Source: JAFTYO01 sp045611785 (lineage in GTDB: Bacteria > Pseudomonadota > Alphaproteobacteria > RF32 > CAG-239). Taken from it: a stretch of DNA of 64,000 nucleotides. Positions 41,486-51,231 of the stretch are shown one piece after another. The stretch covers positions 1 to 64,000 of the forward strand of contig JAZKXV010000011.1 of assembly GCA_045611785.1 (NCBI GenBank). Reading direction: 5' to 3'. Positions within the stretch are counted from its first letter, which is position 1. The number at the start of each line of letters is the position of its first letter. The position numbers and the translations under genes are program-made. The notes beneath the pieces are model-generated. The model was not told the origin of the DNA and did no database searches. It saw only the letters and a program-made list of their open reading frames with translations.

Positions 41486-42958
41486 CTAACCTATTTGCTC
41501 CGGTAAATGTTCTTCATCTGCCAAATTACCAAACTGGGCATAATCACCGTTCCAAAATAAGCGAACCGTACCTGTCGGACCATGACGTTGCTTACCGATA
41601 ATAACTTCTGCCAAATTAGTGGTTTCGCGATCACGTTTTTTCCACTCATCAATACGTTGTTGAAGTTTTTCCGGAGTTTCATTATTTTTTTGCTTCGGTT
41701 CTTCATTTTTAAGATAATAGTTTTCACGATAAACGAACATAACGATATCAGCATCTTGCTCAATAGAACCGGATTCTCTTAAGTCTGACATTAATGGTCT
41801 TTTATCATCACGTTGTTCTACACCTCGGTTTAACTGAGACAACGCAATTACAGGAACTTTAAGTTCTTTTGCCATAATTTTTAAGCCTCGAGAAATTTCA
41901 GATAATTCTTGAACACGATTTCCCTCACCTTTTTTGCTTGAACTGCCGGTAATAAGTTGAATATAGTCAATAACAACCAAGCCCAATCCTTTTGATCTTT
42001 TTAACCTTCTTGCACGGGTTCTGATAGTGTTAATTGTTACGCCAGGAGTATCATCAATATACAAAGGTATGGTTTCAAGCTCACGTACTGCTGCAGCTAT
42101 TCTGGTAAATTGTGCATTATCTAACTCACCGGTACGCATCTTATTACCCGGAGTTTGTGTAACTGTTGATAAAATACGTGATGCAAGCTGGTCTGCAGAC
42201 ATTTCCAGAGAAAAAAATGCTACGCCCTTATCATGCGGATCTAAATCTTTAGCTCTGCTCATATATTCTGCCACATTATAGGCCATATTTGTTGCAAGAG
42301 CAGTTTTACCCATTGCCGGACGACCGGCAATAATAATTAAGTCAGAATTATTAAGTCCGCCTGTTTTATAATCTAATTTATCAAGTCCTGTCGGCAAACC
42401 GGAAATTTTTCCTTCTTTTTGATAAGCATGTTCAATATAACCCAATGATGAACTTAAAGCATCTTTAAAATCAACAAAACCGCCTTGTGTTTCGCCTTGG
42501 TCTGACAAATTAAAAAGTTGTTGTTCTGCAGCTTCAATTTGTTCATTTGCAGATAATTCTGCACTTTCTTTAAATGCATTATTTATAATATCCGAACCGG
42601 TATTTATAAGTTCTCTGCGCAAATATTTATCATATATAAATTGTCCGTAATATTCGACATTGGTCATAACTGAAGCGCTATCTGCTAATTTTATAAGATA
42701 ATTTACGCCACCAACATCATTTAAAACACCTTCTTGCTCTAAATAATTTTTCAAAGTAATAACATCGGCAGTATGCCCACGCAAAATCAGCTTTGACATA
42801 AGCTCAAAAATTTTTGCATGTGTTGCATCGGCAAAATGTTTTGATTTTAAAAATTCAGAAACTTTTTCAAAAGCTTTATTGTTGGCTAAAATTGCCCCAA
42901 TAAGAGCTTGTTCTGCCTCTATGTTTTTAGGCAAATTCGAGGTATCTATTTTTTCCAT
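41486..42958 (-). CDS. dnaB: Replicative DNA helicase DnaB
   Basis: Hexameric helicase of the replication fork. The 490-residue protein has the N-terminal DnaG-interaction domain (NIEAEQALIGAIL), linker, and RecA-like motor with Walker A AGRPAMGKTALATN, the Walker B region LGLVVIDYIQLI, and a conserved FWNGDYAQF end. The upstream intergenic region carries one perfect and one near DnaA box. It leads a minus-strand run of four overlapping or abutting genes. Confidence 0.96.
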   Translation of the reverse strand: MEKIDTSNLPKNIEAEQALIGAILANNKAFEKVSEFLKSKHFADATHAKIFELMSKLILRGHTADVITLKNYLEQEGVLNDVGGVNYLIKLADSASVMTNVEYYGQFIYDKYLRRELINTGSDIINNAFKESAELSANEQIEAAEQQLFNLSDQGETQGGFVDFKDALSSSLGYIEHAYQKEGKISGLPTGLDKLDYKTGGLNNSDLIIIAGRPAMGKTALATNMAYNVAEYMSRAKDLDPHDKGVAFFSLEMSADQLASRILSTVTQTPGNKMRTGELDNAQFTRIAAAVRELETIPLYIDDTPGVTINTIRTRARRLKRSKGLGLVVIDYIQLITGSSSKKGEGNRVQELSEISRGLKIMAKELKVPVIALSQLNRGVEQRDDKRPLMSDLRESGSIEQDADIVMFVYRENYYLKNEEPKQKNNETPEKLQQRIDEWKKRDRETTNLAEVIIGKQRHGPTGTVRLFWNGDYAQFGNLADEEHLPEQIG

Positions 42959-43041
42959 CTTCAGTCCATATAGTTAATATTTTTACTTATTATTCTTTTG
43001 ATACATTTTAAGTGTAAAATCAGCTTTAAAAAGATTATACC

Positions 43042-43059
43042 TGTGGATAATGGGGATAA
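43042..43059 (-). promoter_or_regulatory. Tandem DnaA boxes upstream of dnaB
   Basis: TGTGGATAA (43042-43050) is the perfect complement of TTATCCACA. It is followed directly by TGGGGATAA, which differs at one position. They lie between dnaB and the gene at 43074, about 85 bases before the dnaB ATG. Confidence 0.5.
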
Positions 43060-43073
43060 CAAAAGAAACAATT

Positions 43074-43526
43074 CTATGCTGAAGCCAACATACTTTGAAA
43101 AGTTTCTTTAATTTGAAAGACTTCCGGACCACTTAAGGCTCTATCTGTCGGAATTTCAGGCTCAATCATCAAATTTACCATATTGATCATGAGCTTTTCT
43201 TTTAATGTTTCAATATATAAATCTTCCTCAGGTAAAGCGTAGTTATAAAGTAACTCTAAAAAAGCTTCTTGTTTTGATGTTTTAACCAAATCAAAATACA
43301 AATCTTGTGTTTGACGAGGTAAATAACGTCCATTATCGTCAGTAACACGGATTGATTTCAAAACCTTATAAAAGTCTTCAAATTCTGGATTTGCCAACAC
43401 TTGCAAACCTTCTAAATCGGCCATAGCAAAAGGTTCAAATTCGCTTAGTTCTTCTAACCGTAATTTGTTTCTATAAACTTCAGGTGCCGTTGACGGCAAT
43501 TTATCCTGTGTTTTAGGCCCAAACAT
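43074..43526 (-). CDS. Hypothetical protein
   Basis: A 150-residue soluble acidic protein (MFGPKTQDKLPSTAPEVYRNKL at the start is the typical tone), mainly helical, ending in EVFQIKETFQSMLASA. AGGAGAGG lies just before the ATG at 43526; a TTG one codon upstream is the alternative. No family is recognised. It lies upstream of dnaB on the same strand but is separated from it by 115 bases containing DnaA boxes, and is divergent from clpP. Confidence 0.7.
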   Translation of the reverse strand: MFGPKTQDKLPSTAPEVYRNKLRLEELSEFEPFAMADLEGLQVLANPEFEDFYKVLKSIRVTDDNGRYLPRQTQDLYFDLVKTSKQEAFLELLYNYALPEEDLYIETLKEKLMINMVNLMIEPEIPTDRALSGPEVFQIKETFQSMLASA

Positions 43527-43689
43527 CAAACCCTCTCCTTTTTTTATTTTTTAACTTAACAAACTTTAATTACGTTGTAAACACATAAAATTAAGATTTT
43601 TCCGTCTACAACACTTTTTTATTTACTATTTATTGATTAAATGTAGAATATAATCATTAAAATTTTGTAATTTTTTATAAGGAAATATT

Positions 43690-44316
43690 ATGAGTAACAA
43701 CGCAATTGAGGTATTAAACTCTACTTTAGTGCCTATGGTAATTGAGCAAACATCAAGAGGCGAGCGCTCTTTTGATATATTTTCACGTCTTTTAAAAGAA
43801 CGTATCATTTTTTTAACTGGTGAAGTTAATGATGAAGTTTCAGCCCTTGTATGCGCACAACTTTTATTTTTAGAATCTGAAGATCCTAAAAAAGATATTT
43901 ATTTATACATAAATTCACCAGGAGGCGTCGTTACATCAGGTCTTGCAATGTATGATACTATGCAATACATATCTTGTGATGTTTCAACACTTTGCATAGG
44001 CCAAGCATGCTCTATGGGTTCTTTTTTACTTGCAGGAGGAACCAAAGGCAAAAGATTCTCTTTGCCTAACTCTCAAATTATGATTCACCAACCATCAGGC
44101 GGAGCAAGAGGTCAAGCAACAGACATAGAAATACAGGCAAAGCTTATTTTAGATTTAAGAAAACGCTTAAATAAAATCTATGCTGACAACACCGGCCAAA
44201 AACTTTCCGTTATTGAAAAAGCTATGGATAGAGATAATTTCATGACACCAATTGAAGCTAAAGAATTTGGCTTAATTGATGAAATTGTAACTAACCGCCT
44301 TGACATTGTAAAATAG
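43690..44316 (+). CDS. clpP: ATP-dependent Clp protease proteolytic subunit
   Basis: Serine protease that forms the double-heptamer chamber used with ClpX. The 208-residue protein has Ser108 in GQACSMGSFLL and His133 in MIHQPSGGARG, with the downstream aspartate in MDRDNFMTP. AAGGAAA lies before the ATG. clpX follows after ten bases on the same strand, the usual operon. Confidence 0.97.
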   Translation: MSNNAIEVLNSTLVPMVIEQTSRGERSFDIFSRLLKERIIFLTGEVNDEVSALVCAQLLFLESEDPKKDIYLYINSPGGVVTSGLAMYDTMQYISCDVSTLCIGQACSMGSFLLAGGTKGKRFSLPNSQIMIHQPSGGARGQATDIEIQAKLILDLRKRLNKIYADNTGQKLSVIEKAMDRDNFMTPIEAKEFGLIDEIVTNRLDIVK

Positions 44317-44326
44317 GAGTTTTTTC

Positions 44327-45580
44327 ATGAGCAATACCGATGATAAAGTTTTACATTGTTCATTTTGTGGCAAAAGCCAAAATGAAGTAAAAAAACTGGT
44401 GGCCGGCAGAGGCGTTTATATATGTGATGAGTGTATAGAAGTTTGTATTAATATTGTGTCAGAAGAATTACACAATGAAAAACCTTCTGAAACTGGAAGT
44501 TTTTCAGAAAATCTGCCAACACCATCTAAAATTAAAGAATTTCTTGATCAATATGTTATCGGACAAGAATATGCAAAAAAAGTATTATCAGTTTCTGTAT
44601 ACAACCACTATAAACGCTTAAATTGCAAAAAAGATAATAACAATGTTGATATTTCAAAATCTAACGTAATTTTAATTGGATCAACAGGTTCCGGAAAAAC
44701 TTTGTTAGCACAAACATTAGCAAAAATTTTAGATGTTCCTTTTGCAATTGCTGATGCAACAACTTTAACAGAGGCCGGATATGTTGGTGAAGATGTTGAA
44801 AACATTGTTTTAAAACTCGTACAAGCAGCTAATTATGACATCGAAAAAGCAGAACGTGGAATTATTTATATCGATGAAATAGATAAAATTACACGCAAAA
44901 CCGATGGCCCATCAATAACCAGAGACGTTTCAGGGGAAGGCGTTCAACAAGCTCTCTTAAAAATTATTGAAGGTACGGTTGCAAACGTTCCGCCACAAGG
45001 TGGCAGAAAACACCCTCAACAAGAATTTTTACATGTTGATACATCAAATATCTTATTTATTTGTGGTGGTGCTTTTGCCGGATTAGAAAGAATTATCAGC
45101 TCAAGAGGTAAAGACACATCTATAGGCTTCGGTGCAAAAGTTGCATCTAAAGAAGATAGAGGAATCGGAGAAATTATAAAAGATGTACAACCGGAAGATT
45201 TACTCAAATTCGGACTTATCCCTGAATTTATAGGAAGACTTCCGATTATTGCCACATTAAGCGACTTAGATGAAAACGCTCTGATCAAGGTTTTAAGCGA
45301 ACCGAAAAATGCGCTCTTAAAACAATATACCACTTTATTTGATATGGAAAACGTTAAACTTTCAATCAATGACGAGGCTTTAAGAGCAATTGCTAAAAAA
45401 GCAATTGAACGCAAAACCGGAGCACGTGGATTAAGAGCCATTATGGAAGATATTTTACTTGAATTGATGTATGAAATTCCAGACCAAAAAGATGTTACTG
45501 AAGTAATTATCACAGACAAAGTTGTAAACAACTCAGGTGAAGCAATTTTAATCAGATCGACTGAAAGCAAAACTGCTTAA
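44327..45580 (+). CDS. clpX: ATP-dependent Clp protease ATP-binding subunit ClpX
   Basis: AAA+ unfoldase that feeds substrates to ClpP. The 417-residue protein has the N-terminal C4 zinc-binding domain (CSFCGKS and CDECIEVC), Walker A GSTGSGKTLLAQ, Walker B IIYIDEIDKI, the pore-loop region around GYVGEDVE, and the IGF loop (SIGFGAKV) that contacts ClpP. In alphaproteobacteria ClpXP degrades CtrA, whose regulator cckA is encoded at 52990. Confidence 0.97.
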   Translation: MSNTDDKVLHCSFCGKSQNEVKKLVAGRGVYICDECIEVCINIVSEELHNEKPSETGSFSENLPTPSKIKEFLDQYVIGQEYAKKVLSVSVYNHYKRLNCKKDNNNVDISKSNVILIGSTGSGKTLLAQTLAKILDVPFAIADATTLTEAGYVGEDVENIVLKLVQAANYDIEKAERGIIYIDEIDKITRKTDGPSITRDVSGEGVQQALLKIIEGTVANVPPQGGRKHPQQEFLHVDTSNILFICGGAFAGLERIISSRGKDTSIGFGAKVASKEDRGIGEIIKDVQPEDLLKFGLIPEFIGRLPIIATLSDLDENALIKVLSEPKNALLKQYTTLFDMENVKLSINDEALRAIAKKAIERKTGARGLRAIMEDILLELMYEIPDQKDVTEVIITDKVVNNSGEAILIRSTESKTA

Positions 45581-45586
45581 TCAATC

Positions 45587-45617
45587 AAAAAGGGGGGCTT
45601 AAAGCTCCCTTTTTTTT
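45587..45617 (+). terminator. Terminator after clpX
   Basis: An A-run and GGG...CTT pair with AAG...CCC and a run of eight T. The stem is imperfect but GC-rich. Confidence 0.8.
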
Positions 45618-45636
45618 CAACCAGTAATGTTTAATT

Positions 45637-45801
45637 TTACCAAGGAATCCCTTTAATACATTTTTCAGGATTTTTATCACAATAGTCCTCTTCATTTCCA
45701 ACTTCATATAAATGACTGCGTTTTTCTGTTAACTTTCCTGCTTCAATAGTTTTACAAGCACATAGCAACAGCAACAATGAAAACAATACGACCTTTTTCA
45801 T
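45637..45801 (-). CDS. Small putative lipoprotein
   Basis: A 54-residue protein with a lipoprotein signal (KKVVLFSLLLLLCAC, lipid cysteine at 16) and a short charged mature part (KRSHLYEVGNEEDYCDKNPEKC). AAGGAG lies before the ATG at 45801; the frame extends 21 bases upstream without such a site. It follows the membrane protein at 45813 by 11 bases. Unknown function. Confidence 0.7.
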   Translation of the reverse strand: MKKVVLFSLLLLLCACKTIEAGKLTEKRSHLYEVGNEEDYCDKNPEKCIKGIPW

Positions 45802-45812
45802 ATTAAACTCCT

Positions 45813-46184
45813 TTAAATCCAAGCAAATTTAATTCCACCATAAATTACCAGCAGAATAAATACTTTGGCTAAGTGTCCTAACCAAGCGCTTTTATCATAT
45901 TCTTTTGAGCTTCTCCATACTCCAAACCAAACCATTATAGAATATAAAATCAACGCCAACAAACATACAAAATATGCAATAGTCAAGAACAAAATCATAT
46001 TATCTATATTAAGCATGGAAAAATAATGTGTATAGTAATATTTAATTGACATTCCGTTAATTTTTTGCCTTAAAAAGGCTCCGAATATTTTTGTAATAAA
46101 CGAAACAACAAAAATTCCCATAACACCAAATTTCCAAAAGGTTTCTTTTAATGAGAACTGTCCATACACTAATTTTCCAAACAT
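45813..46184 (-). CDS. Membrane protein, unknown function
   Basis: A 123-residue protein with three transmembrane helices (near 18-38, 63-88 and 104-122). It follows the M49-like gene by about 40 bases on the same strand and has AGGGAGAA before its ATG. No recognised family. It may belong to a unit with the downstream lipoprotein. Confidence 0.65.
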   Translation of the reverse strand: MFGKLVYGQFSLKETFWKFGVMGIFVVSFITKIFGAFLRQKINGMSIKYYYTHYFSMLNIDNMILFLTIAYFVCLLALILYSIMVWFGVWRSSKEYDKSAWLGHLAKVFILLVIYGGIKFAWI

Positions 46185-46225
46185 TGATTTCTCCCTAGAT
46201 TTTTTAACAGTCTATTTAATAACAA

Positions 46226-47944
46226 TTAAAATTTAGTTACAATTTTAACATATGGTTTAATCCCAAGCTCTTGCTGAACAGATGCAATATATTGTGAATA
46301 TTCACCCCAATAAGCCCATCTTTTTATATAATCTTTTGCTGTTTCTGTTGATTTTGATAATTGAACGGCAACAGTTTCTTCTAACAATTTATACATAACA
46401 GAAGAAAAACCTTCAAATTCAATGTGTAATTTTTTCTCTGCATCAAACCATATGGCTTTATTTTCCAATAAATAATTAAAATGTATTAAATCAGCAACCC
46501 TGTGCGGATTTGCAAATACAGGCTCAGCCCTTAAAAGCAAACTGCTGAAAATCCATGAAGTATATATCTTTTTGACATCTTCCGGAGTAAACATATTATA
46601 CTCTTTTGCAATTTCAGAAATTGATGCTATTGAAAACACATCAGCTTTATGCTCTTCTATAATATGTTTATATTCACCCATAGCGTTTTGATATTCTGAA
46701 CGAGGGCCCAAAGAGTGTCCATTCTCATGATAAATAACAAAAACAATATCTTTCTGAACATCAACATATTGATGAAATTGCGGTGCCACTAATCTATCAA
46801 GCAGTTGTTTTTGTTTACTTGCATCTTTGCTGAAACGAACTTGGCGATGATACACATTTCTTCTGCCGCCACCTGTTTTAACTGACAATTTATCATTATT
46901 CGGAAGATTTTGTGCTGTAGTTATTCCGCCTCTGCACATAGCATAATCACCGGTAAGTGCTACAATATCTGCATCTACCATTGTTTGTTTTACTTCTTTC
47001 TGATTATCTGTAGATTGCTCATATTTATCGCTATATGGCATCCATTTTGCTAAATGCTCAAGCGTTTTTTTAGAACTCAAAATATACTCTGTTTCCGGTT
47101 TATTAACAATACCTACACGGCACCCCAGCGTATCTTTTGAAACAACCTCTATACCATTTGAAGCAATAATATCACTAAGCTCTTTGTTAGAATATACTGA
47201 GCTGGTCAGATCATCTTCATAATTTTCTCTTGAAATTGTAAATTCTAAATTCGTATTTTGCATATCTGCCCAATATTTATCAGCAACCATATCAAGCTTT
47301 TCATCTTCATGCAAAAGTGCTTGAGCTTGCCATGTCAAATATTGTTTAAAAGCATCATCGGTACAAACTTGTGCAGCCAAATCTAACTCATTGGCAATTT
47401 GCGCAAACTCTTTTGAAAAATATTGAGTATAATCAATTGCAACCAACTCATCATTTTTTCTTCTTACCATAGTTCTTGCGGATAAAATTTGGCGAATTTC
47501 GTTAATTTTACCTCTTTCGGCCATTTTAATTAAGATCTGATGAAATTCTTCTTCAGTCAAATCATAAGGATAAAAGTTTCTTCCTTTAAGCAATTCAACA
47601 TTTTTAAAAATTTGAACTGGATCCTTATCTATACCATTAAAACCGGCCACACCATTTAAACTATTGAATAACGCTAAAGTTTTTAAGGCGTAAGAACTTT
47701 CCATCGCAGTTCTTTCCAAAGCATATTTTAAACTACGATTTAAATGATGATCTTGTTCTAATGCAATATCATTAATGATTGATGAGGCTTTCACTAAATG
47801 TTCTAAAGCTTGTTTATCTCCTTTCGGCAAATTTACATAACCGTCAAAATCTTGTGACACAAGCTCAATAATTCGACATTTTTTATCTAAAATATCGGTA
47901 AGTTCAGTTTCTGTAAAATTTATCTCATAACCATTTATTTTCAT
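46226..47944 (-). CDS. M49 (dipeptidyl peptidase III)-like metallopeptidase
   Basis: A 572-residue protein with the zinc site of the M49 family: His406-Glu407-x-x-His410 in HENGHSLGP, and the third ligand region EEHKAD (Glu430/Glu431). Classical DPP III has HEXXGH, with one extra residue; the HEXXH form here is like the bacterial/plastid relatives. It also has the typical GHxLG...E...EE.KAD spacing. A cytosolic peptidase of short peptides is expected, but the N-terminal 400 residues are divergent. Its ATG overlaps the end of the upstream AMMECR1-like gene by one base. Confidence 0.75.
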   Translation of the reverse strand: MKINGYEINFTETELTDILDKKCRIIELVSQDFDGYVNLPKGDKQALEHLVKASSIINDIALEQDHHLNRSLKYALERTAMESSYALKTLALFNSLNGVAGFNGIDKDPVQIFKNVELLKGRNFYPYDLTEEEFHQILIKMAERGKINEIRQILSARTMVRRKNDELVAIDYTQYFSKEFAQIANELDLAAQVCTDDAFKQYLTWQAQALLHEDEKLDMVADKYWADMQNTNLEFTISRENYEDDLTSSVYSNKELSDIIASNGIEVVSKDTLGCRVGIVNKPETEYILSSKKTLEHLAKWMPYSDKYEQSTDNQKEVKQTMVDADIVALTGDYAMCRGGITTAQNLPNNDKLSVKTGGGRRNVYHRQVRFSKDASKQKQLLDRLVAPQFHQYVDVQKDIVFVIYHENGHSLGPRSEYQNAMGEYKHIIEEHKADVFSIASISEIAKEYNMFTPEDVKKIYTSWIFSSLLLRAEPVFANPHRVADLIHFNYLLENKAIWFDAEKKLHIEFEGFSSVMYKLLEETVAVQLSKSTETAKDYIKRWAYWGEYSQYIASVQQELGIKPYVKIVTKF

Positions 47945-49026
47945 TAAAATATCTCCACAGCCTTAAAAAAATATATTTGAATATCATTGCTCCAATAATC
48001 CGGATTAATTCCGGATTTTATTTTCAACTTTTTAACAAAGTCTTGTTTTGACATATCATCATTCCAATAAGCAGGTGCCATAATCCCTGTTAACAAACCT
48101 TTTTTCATCACAACGCCCTTTGAGTTATCCAAATTATCTAAAAACTCTTTTTCACTAGTAAACTGTTGTCTTTTAAGCTGAGTTAATAAACACACTTTTT
48201 TTCTCCAACTCGGATACTTTTCATTTGCTTGTGATAATGTCTGTAAAACAGATGCCTCGACAGACTTTTCAAAACTAAAATCAACAAATTCTTCACAATC
48301 ATCATTTTCATTACAAGCGATAACCAAAGAAGAAGCCTTATCATTCATATGATAAATATTTTCATGATTTACTTTGCCGGTTGCAATAAGGCTCTTTAGT
48401 TCCAGATTATAATCTGATATAAATTGTTTTAAGCTACTTTCTTGTTCATCTAAAGTAGATGATATTTTATGTTCATTATCAGTACTAACTTCTTTAATTT
48501 TATTAAATTGTAACCAATCCGACACTTTAGGATACAAGTTATTTGCTTTAGCAAAAAGTTTAATTTGTTCAAAATATGGTAGCGGCTTTTCCAAATCATC
48601 AAACCATACAAAAACCGCATTTTTATCTAATTGCAGAGTATCTGCAACTGCAACATCATTAAAATATTTCTGTAAATACTGCATATGCTTTTTGCTAACA
48701 TATTCATTTTGCAAAACATTAATTTTCTTATCTTTTAAATTAAACTCTTTTGCCTTTTGAACATACTTAATATCAGGCAAATTATGCGGCAAAATTAAAA
48801 TTTTTAATATTTGTTGAGAATCTGTAAACGAAGCAACAAGCAACGGATTTCGAAATTCTTTTATTTTATCTGTAGGCGTTTGATAATTTATAACCAATTC
48901 AGAATTGGCAGATATATATGTTAAAAAATTAAACAAATTATATAACAGCAACGACAACAATAACGCATAAAATGAAAATCGTTTTATGCGTCTTAGATAA
49001 ATTTCTTTATTATTGTTAAGAGCCAT
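47944..49026 (-). CDS. Membrane-anchored protein with C-terminal AMMECR1-like domain
   Basis: A 360-residue protein with an N-terminal transmembrane helix (about residues 16-38) and a long extracytoplasmic or cytoplasmic middle region without recognised domain. The last ~100 residues resemble AMMECR1: GVVMKKGLLTGIMAPAYW, DFVKKLKIKSGI and DYWSNDIQIYFFKAVEIF. The usual LRGCIG motif is not present. AMMECR1 belongs to the AmmeMemoRadiSam system, but the Memo and radical SAM partners are absent here. The tight overlap with the M49-like gene suggests a functional pair. Confidence 0.6.
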   Translation of the reverse strand: MALNNNKEIYLRRIKRFSFYALLLSLLLYNLFNFLTYISANSELVINYQTPTDKIKEFRNPLLVASFTDSQQILKILILPHNLPDIKYVQKAKEFNLKDKKINVLQNEYVSKKHMQYLQKYFNDVAVADTLQLDKNAVFVWFDDLEKPLPYFEQIKLFAKANNLYPKVSDWLQFNKIKEVSTDNEHKISSTLDEQESSLKQFISDYNLELKSLIATGKVNHENIYHMNDKASSLVIACNENDDCEEFVDFSFEKSVEASVLQTLSQANEKYPSWRKKVCLLTQLKRQQFTSEKEFLDNLDNSKGVVMKKGLLTGIMAPAYWNDDMSKQDFVKKLKIKSGINPDYWSNDIQIYFFKAVEIF

Positions 49027-49065
49027 AATAAGCCTACATTAAATTAAACCTTTTTGTAGTTTAAC

Positions 49066-49752
49066 TTATTTTGAATTTGATAAAAGCAAAGTATCGTAAA
49101 AATCCACAAATGAATCAAAAAAATAAACATCTTCACCTATTTTATCTTCATCACCCCAAATAGATTTGCCGATTCTTATGGCTCTTGCTCCTGCATTTTG
49201 TGCACACATACTATCTTGCGGACTATCTCCTACCACCCATACGTTGTGTTTATTTATCTGCGTGTCGGAAATTATATCTTTAAGTGTCCATATTAAATGA
49301 TCCGGATAAGGTTTATCTTTTTTAGCTTCATGACCACAAACTATATTATCAAAAATTTCAGAATTAAATAATATTGGTAACTCATATTCTAATAAAACAC
49401 GTTCTTTATTGGTCATAATCATTACAGATATGCCCTTGCTTTTGAAAAATTCTAAAACCTCATAAGTTTTTGGAAAAGTTTTTATTAGCCTATTAACATT
49501 TTGGATGTATATCGCTCTATATTTCTCATAAGCTTTTGTTGCATTTTCTCCGAAAATATTTACAAAATTATCCTTAAACGACAGATTATTATCTCGTTTT
49601 TGTTTTTCAATTTCCCAATCTTGTAAGCCATATTCTTTCAAAACCTCATTGACCGAATAGACAAGAACCGTTCTGCTTTCAGCTAATGTATTATCCCAAT
49701 CAAAAACAACAACTTTGAGTTGTTTAATATCTAAATCATATTTTTTTAACAC
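49066..49752 (-). CDS. HAD-superfamily phosphatase (phosphoglycolate phosphatase-like)
   Basis: A 228-residue HAD hydrolase with motif I DWDNTLAES (aspartate nucleophile and DxD), motif II around MIMTNK, the lysine in KKDKPYPD and motif IV GDSPQDSMCA. The fold with an alpha-helical cap fits the Gph-like group acting on small phosphate esters. It lies 39 bases before the AMMECR1-like gene and after serS. Confidence 0.85.
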   Translation of the reverse strand: MLKKYDLDIKQLKVVVFDWDNTLAESRTVLVYSVNEVLKEYGLQDWEIEKQKRDNNLSFKDNFVNIFGENATKAYEKYRAIYIQNVNRLIKTFPKTYEVLEFFKSKGISVMIMTNKERVLLEYELPILFNSEIFDNIVCGHEAKKDKPYPDHLIWTLKDIISDTQINKHNVWVVGDSPQDSMCAQNAGARAIRIGKSIWGDEDKIGEDVYFFDSFVDFYDTLLLSNSK

Positions 49753-49789
49753 TCTTTGCCCCTTTCAACAAATAAATAAAGCTCAAGGT

Positions 49790-49818
49790 AAAAAAAACAA
49801 GGGAGATAATCTCCCTTG
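49790..49818 (-). terminator. Terminator after serS
   Basis: A 9-bp perfect stem CAAGGGAGA/TCTCCCTTG with a TAA loop and a run of T on the minus strand. Confidence 0.9.
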
Positions 49819-49828
49819 CTTACAGATA

Positions 49829-51115
49829 TTAACAATTTTTACCTATAACTTTTTTACCGCCCATATATGGTTGTAATTTTTCCGGTATATTAACAGATCC
49901 ATCTTCATTTTGATGATTTTCAATAAACGGAACCAAAGCTCTAGGAGTAGCAATGCCGGTATTGTTTAAAGTATGAACAAATCTTACTTTACCACTTTCA
50001 TTATCACGATATCTTAAATTTGTACGTCTTGCTTGCCATTCTGTAATATTAGAGCAAGAGTGTGTTTCTCTGTAGCAGTTCTGACTTGGAACCCATGCTT
50101 CTAAATCGTACTGACGATATTTAGGAGCACCCATATCTCCGGTACAAACTTCCAACACTTGATATGGAAGTTCTAAATCTTGTAAAACTTCTTCTGAAAT
50201 TTCAAGCAACTTTTTATGCCATTTTTCACTTTCTTGAACATCATTTTTACAAATAACAAATTGTTCTGTTTTCATAAATTGGTGAACACGAACTAAACCT
50301 CTTGTATCTTTACCAGCAGCACCCGCTTCTCTTCTGAAGCAAGGAGAAAATCCGGCATATAAAATAGGCAATTCGTTTTCAGATAAAATTTCATCAGCTC
50401 TTAAAGAGTTTAATATAAGCTCAGCTGTACCGGATAAATAAATATCATCGGCCGGCAAATGATAAACCTCATCTCTTGAGAAAGGCAAATATCCTTGTCC
50501 GTAAAGAGGTCTTTCTTTAGAAATTGCCGGAACAGTTATAACTGTAAAACCATGATCACGAAGCTTGTCCAGCACCATCATGTGCATAGCAAGTTCTAAT
50601 TTTGCTAAATCATTCTTAATTGCATAAGTTCTTGAACCAGATACTTTTGCAATTCTTTCCATTTCTGACCAATCATTCATTTCCATTAACTCAACATGAT
50701 CACGTGGTTGGAAAGAAAACTCTCTGATTTTACCAACTTGCTTACGAACAACGTTTGCGCTATCATCAGGACCTATTGGGCTTTCAGCTGATGGCATGTT
50801 AGGCATTTTCAACATCATTAAATCAAAGTCTTTTTGTTTTTCCACAAGTTGTTCTTGTAAAATCTTGAAATCTTCTCCTAATGCTTTACTTTTTGCAATA
50901 ATTGATGGACGTTCTTCTGGCGATGCGGATTTTATAGCATTACTTAATTTATTTTTTTCTTCAGCAATAGATTGAGATGATGTTTTGAGTTTGTTAATTT
51001 CTTTATGCAAATCAATCATAGCATATAAATCTAAATCTTTTTTTGTATATCCTTTTTTTTCTAAACCGTCTTTAACAAAATCGGTATTTTCTATAATAAA
51101 TTTTATATCCAACAT
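49829..51115 (-). CDS. serS: Seryl-tRNA synthetase
   Basis: Class II synthetase charging tRNA-Ser. The 428-residue protein has the N-terminal helical arm (coiled coil, ~30-105), then motif 2 FRREAGAAGKDTRGLVRVHQF and motif 3 region LNNTGIATPRALVPFIENHQ. Normal length and clear identity. It is the first gene of the block serS-HAD-AMMECR1-like-M49 but is separated from the HAD gene by a terminator. Confidence 0.97.
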   Translation of the reverse strand: MLDIKFIIENTDFVKDGLEKKGYTKKDLDLYAMIDLHKEINKLKTSSQSIAEEKNKLSNAIKSASPEERPSIIAKSKALGEDFKILQEQLVEKQKDFDLMMLKMPNMPSAESPIGPDDSANVVRKQVGKIREFSFQPRDHVELMEMNDWSEMERIAKVSGSRTYAIKNDLAKLELAMHMMVLDKLRDHGFTVITVPAISKERPLYGQGYLPFSRDEVYHLPADDIYLSGTAELILNSLRADEILSENELPILYAGFSPCFRREAGAAGKDTRGLVRVHQFMKTEQFVICKNDVQESEKWHKKLLEISEEVLQDLELPYQVLEVCTGDMGAPKYRQYDLEAWVPSQNCYRETHSCSNITEWQARRTNLRYRDNESGKVRFVHTLNNTGIATPRALVPFIENHQNEDGSVNIPEKLQPYMGGKKVIGKNC

Positions 51116-51231
51116 CTTTTATGCGTCCTATTTAAAAATATATTGATTTAAACCGTGAATTAGATTATCTTTTTTTAACATTAATTACAACAGAAAAATA
51201 AAAAATCACAAGAAAAAGAGGTTTATTAAGC

